In this document: positions 17,180-26,646 of the stretch, in pieces
Position numbering within the stretch: the stretch's first letter is position 1
How the letters are laid out: the number at the start of each line of letters is the position of its first letter
From: Desulfovibrio sp.
GTDB taxonomy: Bacteria > Desulfobacterota > Desulfovibrionia > Desulfovibrionales > Desulfovibrionaceae
Length of the DNA: 64,000 nucleotides
NCBI GenBank assembly: GCA_017528345.1
Contig: JAFXOX010000047.1
Coordinates: forward strand, 1-64,000
Direction of reading: 5' to 3'
The notes under the pieces: model-generated
Database searches by the model: none
What the model was told of the DNA's origin: nothing
Seen by the model: the letters and a program-made list of their open reading frames with translations, nothing else
Translations under genes and position numbers: made by a program

Positions 17180-18158
17180 ACCTCTTCCTTTACCCCAAAG
17201 ATGGCACAAAAGCTGCCTTGCAGCAGCTACCCGCAGAGGTCTGTTGGCTGCGGCAAGCTTGTGTAAACTTCTGCTCCTTGGTCTTTGCCTCCTGTTTTGG
17301 GCGCAGCCTCTGTCCGCAGAGCCTGAACAGGCGGCAAACGAGCAGGCACAGACACCCAAGGAACATGCCGAGGCAGACAAAGACAAGGACGCTGAACACG
17401 AAAAAGATAAGAAAGGCGACGAGAAAAGCAATACGAAACATGAAAAAAAAGCAGATCAGGACAAAAGTCAGGACAAAAAAAAGCGCGACAAGGGGAAAAA
17501 AGAACGCCAGCCTGCCAAGGAATTTCACGAAGCCGTGCCTTGTGCCAGCAAGGAGCTTCCTCCCCTGCGAGAACTCATCACCTCACGTTTCGGGGAACGC
17601 CGTCTGGGTGGTCGCACCGGCATCCGCACCCACCATGGGCTAGACATTCGGGCACATCTGGGCTGGCCAGTTGTCGCCTTTGGCGACGGTACCGTCACCA
17701 AGGCCGGTTTTTACGGCAATGCTGGCATCATGGTCGAAATCGTCCACGACGATGATCTCATCTCAAGCTATGTGCATCTCCAGACAACACAGCTTGTTGT
17801 CGGCCAGAGAATTGCCAAAGGAGAAAAGGTCGGCGAGGTTGGCTGCACAGGCTTCACCACAGGCGCCCATCTGCATTTCGGTCTTTCTTCCAAAACCAGG
17901 GGAGCCCTTGATCCCGAAAAATACCTGAGCCGGGCAGAGGATATTCTGCGGCCCCAGGATGCCCAAATCCCTGAAAAAATCGGGCCACAGCAGTGCTCAG
18001 GCCATTTTTCGCCCTATATGCCTGCCCAGGCCAATACCCGCAGACGCGGGCCTGTCATTCGCGGCCGCAATGGTCGGCCCATGCGCATTGATCTCAATGC
18101 CCTGAGAAACTTCAAGGCACCGGAAATTCCTCTCTGGCAGGGCCGCAGAGGTCGCTAA
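17172..18158 (+). CDS. M23 family metallopeptidase (LytM-like), secreted
   Basis: A 328-residue murein-hydrolase-like protein. A hydrophobic signal segment at about residues 32-49 is followed by a long Lys/Glu/Asp-rich linker (about 50-115) and an M23 domain with HHGLDIRAHLGWPV and the zinc motif HLHFGL near residue 236. It probably cleaves peptidoglycan cross-links or activates an amidase. The start is uncertain: GTG 17172 has a weak GCGGA site but overlaps the divergent gene, while TTG 17244 would give a cleaner signal peptide. The C-terminus is Arg-rich. Confidence 0.82.
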   Translation: MIIPLPLPQRWHKSCLAAATRRGLLAAASLCKLLLLGLCLLFWAQPLSAEPEQAANEQAQTPKEHAEADKDKDAEHEKDKKGDEKSNTKHEKKADQDKSQDKKKRDKGKKERQPAKEFHEAVPCASKELPPLRELITSRFGERRLGGRTGIRTHHGLDIRAHLGWPVVAFGDGTVTKAGFYGNAGIMVEIVHDDDLISSYVHLQTTQLVVGQRIAKGEKVGEVGCTGFTTGAHLHFGLSSKTRGALDPEKYLSRAEDILRPQDAQIPEKIGPQQCSGHFSPYMPAQANTRRRGPVIRGRNGRPMRIDLNALRNFKAPEIPLWQGRRGR

Positions 18159-18341
18159 GCAGGTTCATAGCCCCCACACAAAAGATGTGCTAACGGAAAA
18201 TCAGCTGCCAGGCTTGCTCAGATGTACTTTTTTGTGTAGTGTCAAAGCATTACCTACAGCATTTTCATCACAGCTCGTAGATCCTTTTGCTCTTGGCAAC
18301 CCCAGGGTTTTGCCTGTCTTTTTCTGTAAAGTCAGCCTATT

Positions 18342-18818
18342 ATGAAACATCTTTGGTCTCCATGGCGCATTGAGTATATTCTTGGCCCCAAGCCGGACTG
18401 TTGTGTCTTTTGTCTGCCTGAGCACACCGATGAGGACGAAGAACGGCTTGTGCTGTACAGAGGCAAGCAGGCCTTTGTCATCATGAACAAGTACCCCTAT
18501 GCCAACGGCCATCTCATGGTCTGTCCCTATCGTCATGTCATGCAGCTTGCCGATGTGCCCATTGCCGAGCTTGAGGAGATCATCGCTCTGATCCAGCGCT
18601 GTTCCGTCATTTTGACCGAACATTTTCACTGTGAAGGCATCAATGTGGGGCTCAATCAGGGACAGGCCGCAGGTGCAGGCATTCGTGAGCATCTGCACTT
18701 TCACCTTGTGCCACGCTGGAACGGCGATTCCTCCTTTATGGCGGTTTTTGACGAAGTTCGTACCATTCCGGAACATTTGTCCAGCACCTACCGGGCTCTA
18801 CGCCCGTATTTTGCGTAG
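18342..18818 (+). CDS. HIT family hydrolase
   Basis: A 158-residue histidine-triad protein with HLHFHLVPRW (active-site HxHxH) near residue 117 and a CVFC zinc-type pair near 21. The opening MKHLWSPWRIEYI is typical of the Ap4A-phosphorylase-like HIT group. It is expected to hydrolyse or phosphorolyse nucleotide conjugates. The 183 bases upstream hold no gene. Confidence 0.9.
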   Translation: MKHLWSPWRIEYILGPKPDCCVFCLPEHTDEDEERLVLYRGKQAFVIMNKYPYANGHLMVCPYRHVMQLADVPIAELEEIIALIQRCSVILTEHFHCEGINVGLNQGQAAGAGIREHLHFHLVPRWNGDSSFMAVFDEVRTIPEHLSSTYRALRPYFA

Positions 18819-18956
18819 AAAAGCGGGCGGCATCAACGCTCAAACCATGCCCATGCAGGCCGTTCGCAGCCACACCATATATGCGATTCGTTCTTATTCT
18901 GGAATTGGGCCCGGAAGAGGACGTTCTCTCATAGTTTGTTGAATCTGGAGGTTTTC

Positions 18957-19478
18957 ATGCGCTATATTAAAGTGCTGCTGCTGGCATGTCTGATATTTCT
19001 GGCGCTGGTCTTCTTTTTCCAGAACCAGAATATTCTCGCAACCAAGATGGAACTGAAACTCGACCTGTTCTTCATTCCGCCAATGACTTCCATCTCGCTG
19101 CCCTTCTATTTTCTGGTTATCTGTGCGTTCTTTGTGGGTGTGCTGCTTGCCCTCACCCTGCTTGTCTGGGACAGACTGCAGCTTTCAGCCCGCCTTTTGA
19201 AGAGCAAGTGGAAGATTCAATCGCTTTCAAGCAAGCTGGCCAAGGCCGAAAGGCTCCTCAACCGCACTCCCAGGCCTTCCTGGTTCACACGTCTGCGCAA
19301 CTTCTTCTTTAGTGTTGAGGAAGCCAAGCCCGTGGTGGTCACAGAAGATGCCCAAAAAAGTGTAGAAATCGTCGCCAAATCTCTGCCACAGGCACAGGCC
19401 GCTGAAAAGGCCGAGGCTCCCAAGGAAGCTGTGGCACAGAGTACCCCGGCTCCTGCCAAGGCCGAGCAGCCAGCCTAA
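18957..19478 (+). CDS. LapA family membrane protein (DUF1049)
   Basis: A 173-residue protein with two N-terminal membrane segments (about 5-21 and 49-69), the FFFQNQ motif of the LapA/DUF1049 family between them, and a cytoplasmic basic helix. The C-terminal tail from about 125 is Ala/Glu/Pro/Lys-rich low complexity. E. coli LapA acts with LapB in lipopolysaccharide control; whether that applies here is inference. CTGGAGG precedes ATG 18957, and a strong terminator follows. Confidence 0.78.
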   Translation: MRYIKVLLLACLIFLALVFFFQNQNILATKMELKLDLFFIPPMTSISLPFYFLVICAFFVGVLLALTLLVWDRLQLSARLLKSKWKIQSLSSKLAKAERLLNRTPRPSWFTRLRNFFFSVEEAKPVVVTEDAQKSVEIVAKSLPQAQAAEKAEAPKEAVAQSTPAPAKAEQPA

Positions 19479-19508
19479 CGTTTCCCTTTCTCCTCCGTTG
19501 ACTTTTCC

Positions 19509-19549
19509 TGTACGCCTTATATCCCTTGGGATATGGGGCGTACATTTTT
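19509..19549 (+). terminator. Intrinsic terminator between lapA-like gene and mutS
   Basis: A 16-bp stem (19509-19524 with 19529-19544, including two T-G pairs) closes a CTTG loop, followed by TTTTT. It lies over the first possible mutS start (ATG 19533), which argues for the later start. Confidence 0.85.
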
Positions 19550-19625
19550 CCTGACACTTGCTCTTTCCTCTCAACTTGCTGCAGTCCTCAAGGACGTGAC
19601 TTTGCCGCAAAATGTTTGTCATTCT

Positions 19626-22289
19626 ATGGAAGAACAGATCAAACTGACACCGATGTTTGCGCAGTATCAGAGCATCAAGGCCGATTACCCGGATGCCCTG
19701 CTCTTCTACCGCATGGGTGATTTCTACGAACTTTTCTATGACGATGCCGTCACTGCCTCTAAAGAGCTCCAGATTGCCCTGACCAGCCGCAATAAATCAG
19801 CAGGCCAGGATGTACCCATGTGTGGCGTGCCCTGGCATGCCGCCCAAAGCTATATCTCTCAGCTCATCGACAGGGGCTATGTGGTAGCCATCTGCGATCA
19901 GACCGAGGATCCCAAACGTTCTGGCAAAGGTCTTGTTCAGCGTGCCGTAACCCAGGTCATCACGCCTGGAACAGTGCTGGAAAGCGATACTCTTGAGGCG
20001 GAACGCCACAACTATCTGGGCTGTGTCCTCGCACAGAAAAGCAAGGGGTCTGAAAACGGCTGGGCCTTTGTCTGGGCGGATATTTCCACAGGTCAGTGGA
20101 CAGGTACAGAATTTCACAAAGAGGAAGATCTCTGGCAGTGGGTGCAGAAAATGGGCCCGCGCGAGCTTCTGCTGGACAAGGAAATCACGCTGCCCAAACT
20201 GCGTTTTTTTGACAATGTCCATCTGGTCAGGCTCGCAACAGTCATGAGTCCTGAGCGCACCGAAGAGATACTCTGTCAGGCACAGCATGTGCACAGTCTG
20301 GACGCCCTGGGACTCAAGAAAAAGCCGACCCTGGCCCAGGCCTGCGCCCAGCTTCTGCGCTATCTTGAGCAGATGCAAAAAGCCCACATTGATCAGCTGG
20401 AAGCTTTTGTGCCGCTCAATCTCAGTCGACGCATGCTTTTGGACGACACAACCGAACGCAATCTCGAACTCTTTGTCAGCATGTCTGGAAACAGAGGCAA
20501 AGGCACCCTGCGGCATCTGCTGAAAACGACCATAACCCCCATGGGCGCCCGCAAGCTTGAGGATATGCTCCACCATCCCTGGCGAGAGGTAGAGCCCATT
20601 CTTGAGACGCAGTCTGCAGTTCGCTTTCTGGCAGACCACGACAGTCTGCGCGCAGCTCTACGCAAGGCCCTGCAGGGCATTTTTGACATTGAACGCCTCA
20701 GCCAACGCATCTGCCTGAATCGCTGCCATCCCAAGGATCTTGTGGGTCTGAGAGCCTCTCTGCTCGCACTGCCAGCCCTCAAAAACCTGCTTACGCAAGC
20801 TCTGGCAAGTGAAACATTTCCCCTCTTGGCAAGCCTCCTTGAGCATTTGGACTGCCTTGAGGACTGCGCCCAGCTCCTTGCCCGTGCTCTTGCCGATGAT
20901 CCTCCCCAGCTGATTACCGATGGCGGCATTTTCCGCCAGGGCTATCACCAGGAATTGGATGCCCTTCTGGACATGGTGAACAATGCCCAGCAAAAACTGG
21001 AAGAACTTTTGGCCAAGGAACGCGAGCGCACAGGCATACCCAAGCTCAAGCTCGGCTATAACCGTGTCTTCGGCTATTATTATGAACTTTCCCGGGCCGT
21101 GACCCAGGAAATTCCCGCCCATTTCACCCGCAGACAGAGTCTTGCCAATGCCGAGCGTTTCACCACGGTGGAACTCAAGGAACTGGAAGAGGCTCTGCTC
21201 TCGGCCTCAGACAAACGTAAAAGCCTGGAATACCAGCTCTTTCAGGAACTGCGCGAACATCTGGCAGCGCAACGCGAGCGTCTTTTCCGACTTGCCCAGA
21301 CCCTTGGTGACATCGACTACTGGCAGGGCCTGGCCCAGGCCGGCAGAACTCGGGGCTGGGTTTTTCCCACCTTCAGTGATCAGCCGGTGCTGGACATCAA
21401 GGGTGCCCGCCACCCGGTTATTGAGGAGATTATCGGGCGTACGAGTTTTGTGCCCAATGATCTTTCCCTTGGTCAGTCCCACAGCTTTTGTCTGCTCACA
21501 GGTCCCAATATGTCGGGCAAATCCACGGTGCTCAGACAAACAGCTCTTCTCTGCATCCTGGCCCAAATGGGCTCCATGGTACCCGCCACAAGTGCCCGCT
21601 TAGGCCTTGTTGATAAGCTCTTTTCCCGTGTCGGCGCCCAGGACAATCTTGCCCAGGGTGAAAGCACCTTTATGGTGGAGATGATGGAAACCGCCCGCAT
21701 CCTGCGCCAGTCAAGCCAACGCAGTCTCGTCATCCTTGATGAGATTGGCCGGGGCACAAGTACCTACGACGGCGTAGCACTGGCCTGGGCCATTGTGGAG
21801 TATCTTGTGAACCGCAGCGAGGGTCGCATGCGCACCCTTTTTGCCACCCACTACCACGAGCTCACAGAACTGGAAGGCCGCCTGCCGGAGGTCTTCACCA
21901 TGAATATCGCCATCAGGGAAGTGAACGCCAATATTGTCTTTCTCCACAAACTCATTCCCGGCCCTGCCGACAAAAGTTACGGTGTTGAGGTCGCCAGACT
22001 TGCCGGTATTCCCAAAGCCGTGGTGGACCGGGCCCGAGAACTTCTGCAAAGGCTTGAAAGCGGCAGAAAAGGCATGCAGGAGGCTGTACGCAAAACCGCC
22101 CAGGCACTTCTGCCAGGTCTCGAAGCGCATTTCGAAAAACAGGAAGTCAGGCCAAGCCCTCTCGTGCATCCTTTGCAAAAGGCTCTTGCCGAGCTTGATC
22201 CTGAACGGCTATCCCCCATGGAGGCCTTAACCCTGCTTTTGGACTGGAAACGCCGCTTTGCTGAAAAAAAGAACGAGGTGGGCCGCTGA
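19626..22289 (+). CDS. mutS: DNA mismatch repair protein MutS
   Basis: An 887-residue MutS, the normal length. It has the mismatch-reading motif GDFYELF near residue 34, the clamp and lever regions, the Walker A site GPNMSGKST, Walker B SLVILDEIGRGTSTYDG and the ATHYHEL signature. ATG 19626 (EEQIKLTPMFAQY) is where family alignments begin, and the 31 codons upstream run through a terminator. The stop overlaps the next start (TGATG). Confidence 0.96.
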   Translation: MEEQIKLTPMFAQYQSIKADYPDALLFYRMGDFYELFYDDAVTASKELQIALTSRNKSAGQDVPMCGVPWHAAQSYISQLIDRGYVVAICDQTEDPKRSGKGLVQRAVTQVITPGTVLESDTLEAERHNYLGCVLAQKSKGSENGWAFVWADISTGQWTGTEFHKEEDLWQWVQKMGPRELLLDKEITLPKLRFFDNVHLVRLATVMSPERTEEILCQAQHVHSLDALGLKKKPTLAQACAQLLRYLEQMQKAHIDQLEAFVPLNLSRRMLLDDTTERNLELFVSMSGNRGKGTLRHLLKTTITPMGARKLEDMLHHPWREVEPILETQSAVRFLADHDSLRAALRKALQGIFDIERLSQRICLNRCHPKDLVGLRASLLALPALKNLLTQALASETFPLLASLLEHLDCLEDCAQLLARALADDPPQLITDGGIFRQGYHQELDALLDMVNNAQQKLEELLAKERERTGIPKLKLGYNRVFGYYYELSRAVTQEIPAHFTRRQSLANAERFTTVELKELEEALLSASDKRKSLEYQLFQELREHLAAQRERLFRLAQTLGDIDYWQGLAQAGRTRGWVFPTFSDQPVLDIKGARHPVIEEIIGRTSFVPNDLSLGQSHSFCLLTGPNMSGKSTVLRQTALLCILAQMGSMVPATSARLGLVDKLFSRVGAQDNLAQGESTFMVEMMETARILRQSSQRSLVILDEIGRGTSTYDGVALAWAIVEYLVNRSEGRMRTLFATHYHELTELEGRLPEVFTMNIAIREVNANIVFLHKLIPGPADKSYGVEVARLAGIPKAVVDRARELLQRLESGRKGMQEAVRKTAQALLPGLEAHFEKQEVRPSPLVHPLQKALAELDPERLSPMEALTLLLDWKRRFAEKKNEVGR

Positions 22290-22696
22290 TGCAAGAATTT
22301 CCCTTCTCTGCCATTCAGTACATTGCTGAGCGACGCATCGAAGAAGCCATGCAAAAAGGCGAATTTGACAATCTGCCAGGCCAGGGCCGCCCTCTGGAAC
22401 TGGAAGACCTGAGCAATGTCCCTGAAGAACTGCGCATGGCCTATAAAATCCTGCGCAATGCCGGTTGTCTCAGCCCGGAGCTTGAAGAACGCAAGCAGAT
22501 TTCACGAGTACTTGACCTTCTGGAACAATGTGAGGACGAACACGAACGGCTCAGTGGCATGCAGAAGCTACGTTTTCTCGTGGACCGCAGCAAAATGCGT
22601 TTTCAACGCAGCATCCGCCTGGAAGAGGACGACCCCTATTACGAGCAAATACTCAAACGTTTAAGCAGACTTGAGAAAAAAAACCACAAAGCCTGA
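22289..22696 (+). CDS. DUF1992 family protein
   Basis: A 135-residue protein with the DUF1992 signature: AERRIEEAMQKGEFDNLPGQGRPL, then LRMAYKILRNAG. The domain also occurs in eukaryotic DNAJC28, and its function is unknown. It shares one base with the mutS stop and is surely co-translated with it. Confidence 0.88.
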   Translation: MQEFPFSAIQYIAERRIEEAMQKGEFDNLPGQGRPLELEDLSNVPEELRMAYKILRNAGCLSPELEERKQISRVLDLLEQCEDEHERLSGMQKLRFLVDRSKMRFQRSIRLEEDDPYYEQILKRLSRLEKKNHKA

Positions 22697-23286
22697 GAAA
22701 GTTTGACGTCCTCTTTCGCCGCGTATTTTCAAGTAGATATGTCACGACACCCATTGCCAACATAGTCTTTTTTACTTTTTTTGAAAAATACAAACATATC
22801 ATTTGTTTTTACCAACTTTCTAATAGAGCAAAATAGGTAAAAAACACCTAGGAACTATAGTGAACTTCCCCGCGCAGACATGGATCTATCTCCTATTCGA
22901 TCAATTTCAACTTTTCTTCTCCTGATTCCTACCAGCTTCGCACGCCGACCTCAAAAAGGCTTTTGTTTCGAGCGTTTAGGAGCTCATGCACGACATTGCC
23001 AAAAGTCGTTTTTCCCCCTTTTGGTGCCCGCTAAGTGTTGACGCTCTATCGCTCTTCAGCTAAAAAAGATCATGAATGTAAACACCAAGTTTCATGGTAA
23101 AGTGTGCCTCGAAAAACGTTATGGCCATTATGGCTCATTGGAAAAAACGCTCCCGGCAAAGCGCGCTGTCACAAGGGTCACAAGTCCTCAGACACGCCAA
23201 AACCGGCATAACGCGCACGCTAGCCTCGGGCGTCGGTTCCCCACCCTAATCATGGGCATAAGTCCGTGCCGAATGGAGCATGATGC
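22697..23286. other. Long leader/intergenic region before the lactate genes
   Basis: No gene is supported. The first half is AT-rich and holds an inverted repeat ACAAA-N7-TTTGT (22790-22806). A good promoter lies at 23038-23066, giving a leader of roughly 215 nt for the lactate operon. A 73-codon frame at 23072 has no convincing ribosome site or family. Confidence 0.5.
23038..23066 (+). promoter_or_regulatory. Likely sigma70 promoter of the lactate operon
   Basis: TTGACG (23038-23043) and TAAAAA (23061-23066) with 17 bases between. Matches to consensus are 5 and 4 of 6. Confidence 0.45.
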
Positions 23287-24672
23287 ATGGTAAGTCAAGG
23301 CTTAATTTCTGATTTCGAACGGATGCTCGGCAAGGAGAATGTCTTTTCTTCTGAAGCCGACCTGCAGAGCTATTCATATGATTCTGCGGTACTTGAGCCG
23401 GTCATACCGTCTCTTGTCGTGCGTCCCACAACAACTGAAAAACTCGGAGAGTGTGTCAAAAAACTCTACGACAACGGCATTCCCATGACCGTTCGTGGAG
23501 CTGGCACCAATCTCTCTGGTGGGACCATTCCTGATCGTTCAGAGACTGTGGTCATCCTCACCAATGGATTGAACCATATTCTCGAGATCAATTCCAACGA
23601 CCTCTACGCTGTGGTCGAGCCGGGCGTCATCACCGCCCAGTTTGCTCAGGCCGTGGCCGAAAAGAAACTTTTCTATCCGCCCGATCCCGGTTCTCAGGCG
23701 GTCTCAACCATTGGTGGCAATATTGCCGAAAATGCCGGTGGCCTTCGCGGTCTGAAATATGGCGTGACCAAGGATTATGTCATGGGCGTGGAATTCTTCG
23801 ACGCCACTGGCGAAATTGTCAAAACCGGTTCGCGCACTGTCAAATGCGTCACAGGCTACAATCTCGCTGGCATGCTCATTCAGTCTGAAGGCACGCTTGG
23901 CGTTATTTCCAAAGCCATCCTCAAACTTATTCCCCCGCCAAAGGCTTCGCGTGCCATGATGGCTGTGTTTGACGACATGCAGAACGCCGCAGAAGCCGTA
24001 GCCGGCATCATTGCCGCCCACGTTCTGCCCTGTACTCTCGAATTCCTCGACAACAACACCATTGTGCGCGTAGACGATTTCACGCATTCCGGTCTTCCGC
24101 GTGAAGCCGGCGCTATCCTGCTTATCGAAGTGGATGGACATCCGGCCCAGGTGGAAGATGATGCGCTGGCGGTTGAGCGCGTCCTCAAGGAAAACAAAGC
24201 CTCTGCTGTGCACATTCCCAAGGACGCTGCCGAGAAATTCAAACTTTGGGAAGCCCGCCGCATGGCTCTGCCCGTGCTCGCCCGCTGCCGGCCGACCACG
24301 GTACTCGAAGACGCCACTGTGCCCCGCTCCCAGATTCCTGCCATGATGAAGGCCGTCAATGAAATCGCTGCCAAGTACAAGGTGGAAGTAGGCACCTTCG
24401 GTCACGCCGGCGATGGCAATCTCCATCCCACCTTCCTCTGCGACAAGCGCAATAAGGAAGAATTCCACCGTGTGGAAATGGCCATCGACGAAATGTTTGA
24501 TGTGGCCATCAAGCTGCAGGGCACCCTTTCCGGTGAACACGGCATCGGCACTGCCAAGAGCAAGTGGATGGAAAAGGAAACCAGCCGCGGCACCATTCTC
24601 TTCTCCCAGCGTCTGCGTCGTGCACTTGATCCCAAGGGTCTGCTCAATCCGACAAAACTGGTGGGGATCTAG
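23287..24672 (+). CDS. FAD-linked oxidase, GlcD/D-lactate dehydrogenase type
   Basis: A 461-residue flavoenzyme. The FAD-binding PCMH domain shows VRGAGTNLSGG and PPDPGSQAVSTIGGNIAENAGG, and the C-terminal domain has GTFGHAGDGNLHP and GEHGIGTAK. Family members oxidise D-lactate or glycolate. The neighbouring GlcF-like and Lut proteins and lactate permease point to lactate, giving pyruvate. It ends two bases before the next gene and is the first gene of the run. ATG 23287 follows GGAGCATGATGC. Confidence 0.9.
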   Translation: MVSQGLISDFERMLGKENVFSSEADLQSYSYDSAVLEPVIPSLVVRPTTTEKLGECVKKLYDNGIPMTVRGAGTNLSGGTIPDRSETVVILTNGLNHILEINSNDLYAVVEPGVITAQFAQAVAEKKLFYPPDPGSQAVSTIGGNIAENAGGLRGLKYGVTKDYVMGVEFFDATGEIVKTGSRTVKCVTGYNLAGMLIQSEGTLGVISKAILKLIPPPKASRAMMAVFDDMQNAAEAVAGIIAAHVLPCTLEFLDNNTIVRVDDFTHSGLPREAGAILLIEVDGHPAQVEDDALAVERVLKENKASAVHIPKDAAEKFKLWEARRMALPVLARCRPTTVLEDATVPRSQIPAMMKAVNEIAAKYKVEVGTFGHAGDGNLHPTFLCDKRNKEEFHRVEMAIDEMFDVAIKLQGTLSGEHGIGTAKSKWMEKETSRGTILFSQRLRRALDPKGLLNPTKLVGI

Positions 24673-24674
24673 TC

Positions 24675-25961
24675 ATGGAAGATTTACAAGCACTGGCCAA
24701 GCGCCTCATGGCGCTGGATGACAAACTGACCGACTGTATGCGCTGCGGCATGTGCCAGGCGGTCTGCCCCATGTTTGGTGCTTCGGGCATGGAAGCGGAC
24801 GTGGCACGCGGCAAACTGGCGCTCATTGGTAATATGGCCCATGAGCTCTTCCGCGACCCCGAATCTCTTGGTGATAAACTCGGCCGCTGTCTGCTCTGTG
24901 GTTCCTGTCAGGCAGCCTGCCCTCCGGGCGTGAAAATCATGGAAATTTTCCGTGAAGCGCGCGAAGTGGTGCACAGCTATCTTGGTCTGCACCCGGCCAA
25001 GAAGCTCATTTTCCGCCAGCTTCTGGCCAGACCAAAGCTCTTCAATGCGGCCATGAGTATCGGTGCCCCCTTGCAGAAACTCGTTTTCCGTTCCTCTCAG
25101 GATTCCCAGGGTACGGTCTGCTCACCCATGCTCAATTTCATGCTCGGCGACCGGCATATCCGTCCCCTGGCTTCCCAGAGTCTGCATGCCAAGGTAGGCG
25201 CTTTGGATGAACGGGCAAGTGTTGGGCAGCTCAAGGTGGCCTTCTATCCTGGCTGCCTCGGCGACAAAATGTACACCAATATGGGTCTTGCCTGCATCAA
25301 GGCCCTGCACTATCACAAGGTTGCCATCTACATGCCAAGTTCTCTCGCCTGCTGCGGCATTCCCGCGGTCTCTTCAGGCGACGGTCAGGGCATGGTCAAC
25401 CAACTCAAAGTCAATCTCAATCTTCTGGCTGACAAAAGCTTCGATTACCTGGTCACCCCCTGCGGGTCCTGTACATCGACCATCAAGGAACTCTGGCCGG
25501 AATACGCCGAGCGTATTGATGCGCCCTCAAAGCGTGCAGCTGAAGAAATCTCCAAGAAAACCATGGACATCAATGCCTTCCTCATTGATGTCCTGCATGT
25601 GGAACCCAAGGCCAACAAGGAAGGCGTCAAGGTCACCTATCATGACTCCTGCCACCTGAAGAAGAGCCTTGGTGTCACAGAACAGCCCCGTAAGCTGATC
25701 CAGGCCAACGGTAAATACACCCTGGTTGAAATGAAAGAAGCTGACCGCTGCTGTGGTTGCGGAGGATCTTTCAATCTCTTCCACTACGACTACTCCCGCA
25801 ATATTGGGCAGCGTAAACGGGATAATGTCGTGGCCAGCGGAGCTTCTGTGGTTTCAGCAGGTTGTCCTGCGTGCATGATGCAGCTTGAGGACGTGCTTTC
25901 GCATAATAACGACAATATTCAAGTCAAACACCCCATTGAAATCTATGCGGAAAGCCTTTGA
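24675..25961 (+). CDS. GlcF-like iron-sulfur protein, CCG domain
   Basis: A 428-residue electron-transfer partner. Two ferredoxin motifs, CMRCGMCQAVCP (residues 22-33) and CLLCGSCQAACP (about 73-84), are followed by two CCG domains (LACCGIP and CCGCGGSF). With the preceding flavoprotein it forms a GlcDF-like lactate dehydrogenase that passes electrons to the membrane pool. The two genes are two bases apart. Confidence 0.92.
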   Translation: MEDLQALAKRLMALDDKLTDCMRCGMCQAVCPMFGASGMEADVARGKLALIGNMAHELFRDPESLGDKLGRCLLCGSCQAACPPGVKIMEIFREAREVVHSYLGLHPAKKLIFRQLLARPKLFNAAMSIGAPLQKLVFRSSQDSQGTVCSPMLNFMLGDRHIRPLASQSLHAKVGALDERASVGQLKVAFYPGCLGDKMYTNMGLACIKALHYHKVAIYMPSSLACCGIPAVSSGDGQGMVNQLKVNLNLLADKSFDYLVTPCGSCTSTIKELWPEYAERIDAPSKRAAEEISKKTMDINAFLIDVLHVEPKANKEGVKVTYHDSCHLKKSLGVTEQPRKLIQANGKYTLVEMKEADRCCGCGGSFNLFHYDYSRNIGQRKRDNVVASGASVVSAGCPACMMQLEDVLSHNNDNIQVKHPIEIYAESL

Positions 25962-26013
25962 TCGCCGCGAGATCTCGCTCCTGCACTTTTGTTAACTCAC
26001 TAAGGAGAACATC

Positions 26014-26643
26014 ATGCCTGAATTCAATCAGGAACTGATCGAAGCCTTCAAGGCCAAAGCCGCACTGGTCAGTGCTAAAGTGGTAGAAAAGGCAACAATT
26101 GCAGACGCTCTGCAGTATGCCTTTGAGGTATGCCAGGCCAAGGAACCGGCACAACTGCTCGCGCCGGAAAATTGTGAAACAGGGCCGAAAGGACCTCTTG
26201 GCTGCCCGACTCGTGCTACCAAGATCCTCGCGGCCCCGAGTCTTTCCGATGAAGACTTCGCTGCTCTCGAAAAACTCTGTGAAGGCAAGAATATCGCCTG
26301 TATCAAAGATAACCTGCGTAAACACCTCGCAGGCATTGATGTGGGTTTCAGCTTTGCCGAACTCGGTGTTGCCGCCAGCGGCACCTGTATGGCCATCACG
26401 GACAAGGAAGACGTACGTCTTTCAGGAATGATTGCCGAAATTCATGTGCTTGTGCTGCAAAAATCCAAGATCTATCCTGATCTGCCCTCCATCGCCCCGT
26501 TTTTGCGTGAACGCATGAATGGCGGCAAGGTCAGCTATACGACCCTGATCACCGGTCCAAGCCGTACGGCCGACATCGAACGGGTAGGCGCCATCGGCGT
26601 CCATGGACCACTGGAACTGCACATCATTCTTCTGGAGGGCTAA
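26014..26643 (+). CDS. lutC: LutC/YkgG (LUD domain) protein
   Basis: A 209-residue LUD-domain protein with DVGFSFAELGVAASGTCMAI and the C-terminal GPSRTADIERVGAIGVHGP signature. LutC is part of the L-lactate oxidation complex LutABC. AAGGAG precedes ATG 26014. It is three bases from the next gene. Confidence 0.92.
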   Translation: MPEFNQELIEAFKAKAALVSAKVVEKATIADALQYAFEVCQAKEPAQLLAPENCETGPKGPLGCPTRATKILAAPSLSDEDFAALEKLCEGKNIACIKDNLRKHLAGIDVGFSFAELGVAASGTCMAITDKEDVRLSGMIAEIHVLVLQKSKIYPDLPSIAPFLRERMNGGKVSYTTLITGPSRTADIERVGAIGVHGPLELHIILLEG

Positions 26644-26646
26644 CTC

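Noticed and set aside
17190..17528. Phe/Val-rich hydrophobic frame on the minus strand
   Set aside because: It is the reverse of the Lys/Glu-rich linker in the M23 gene.
19533..19625. Earlier mutS start at ATG 19533
   Set aside because: It lies inside a terminator hairpin, and family proteins begin at the later ATG.
23072..23293. Small gene upstream of the lactate operon
   Set aside because: No convincing ribosome site, no family, overlaps the next start.
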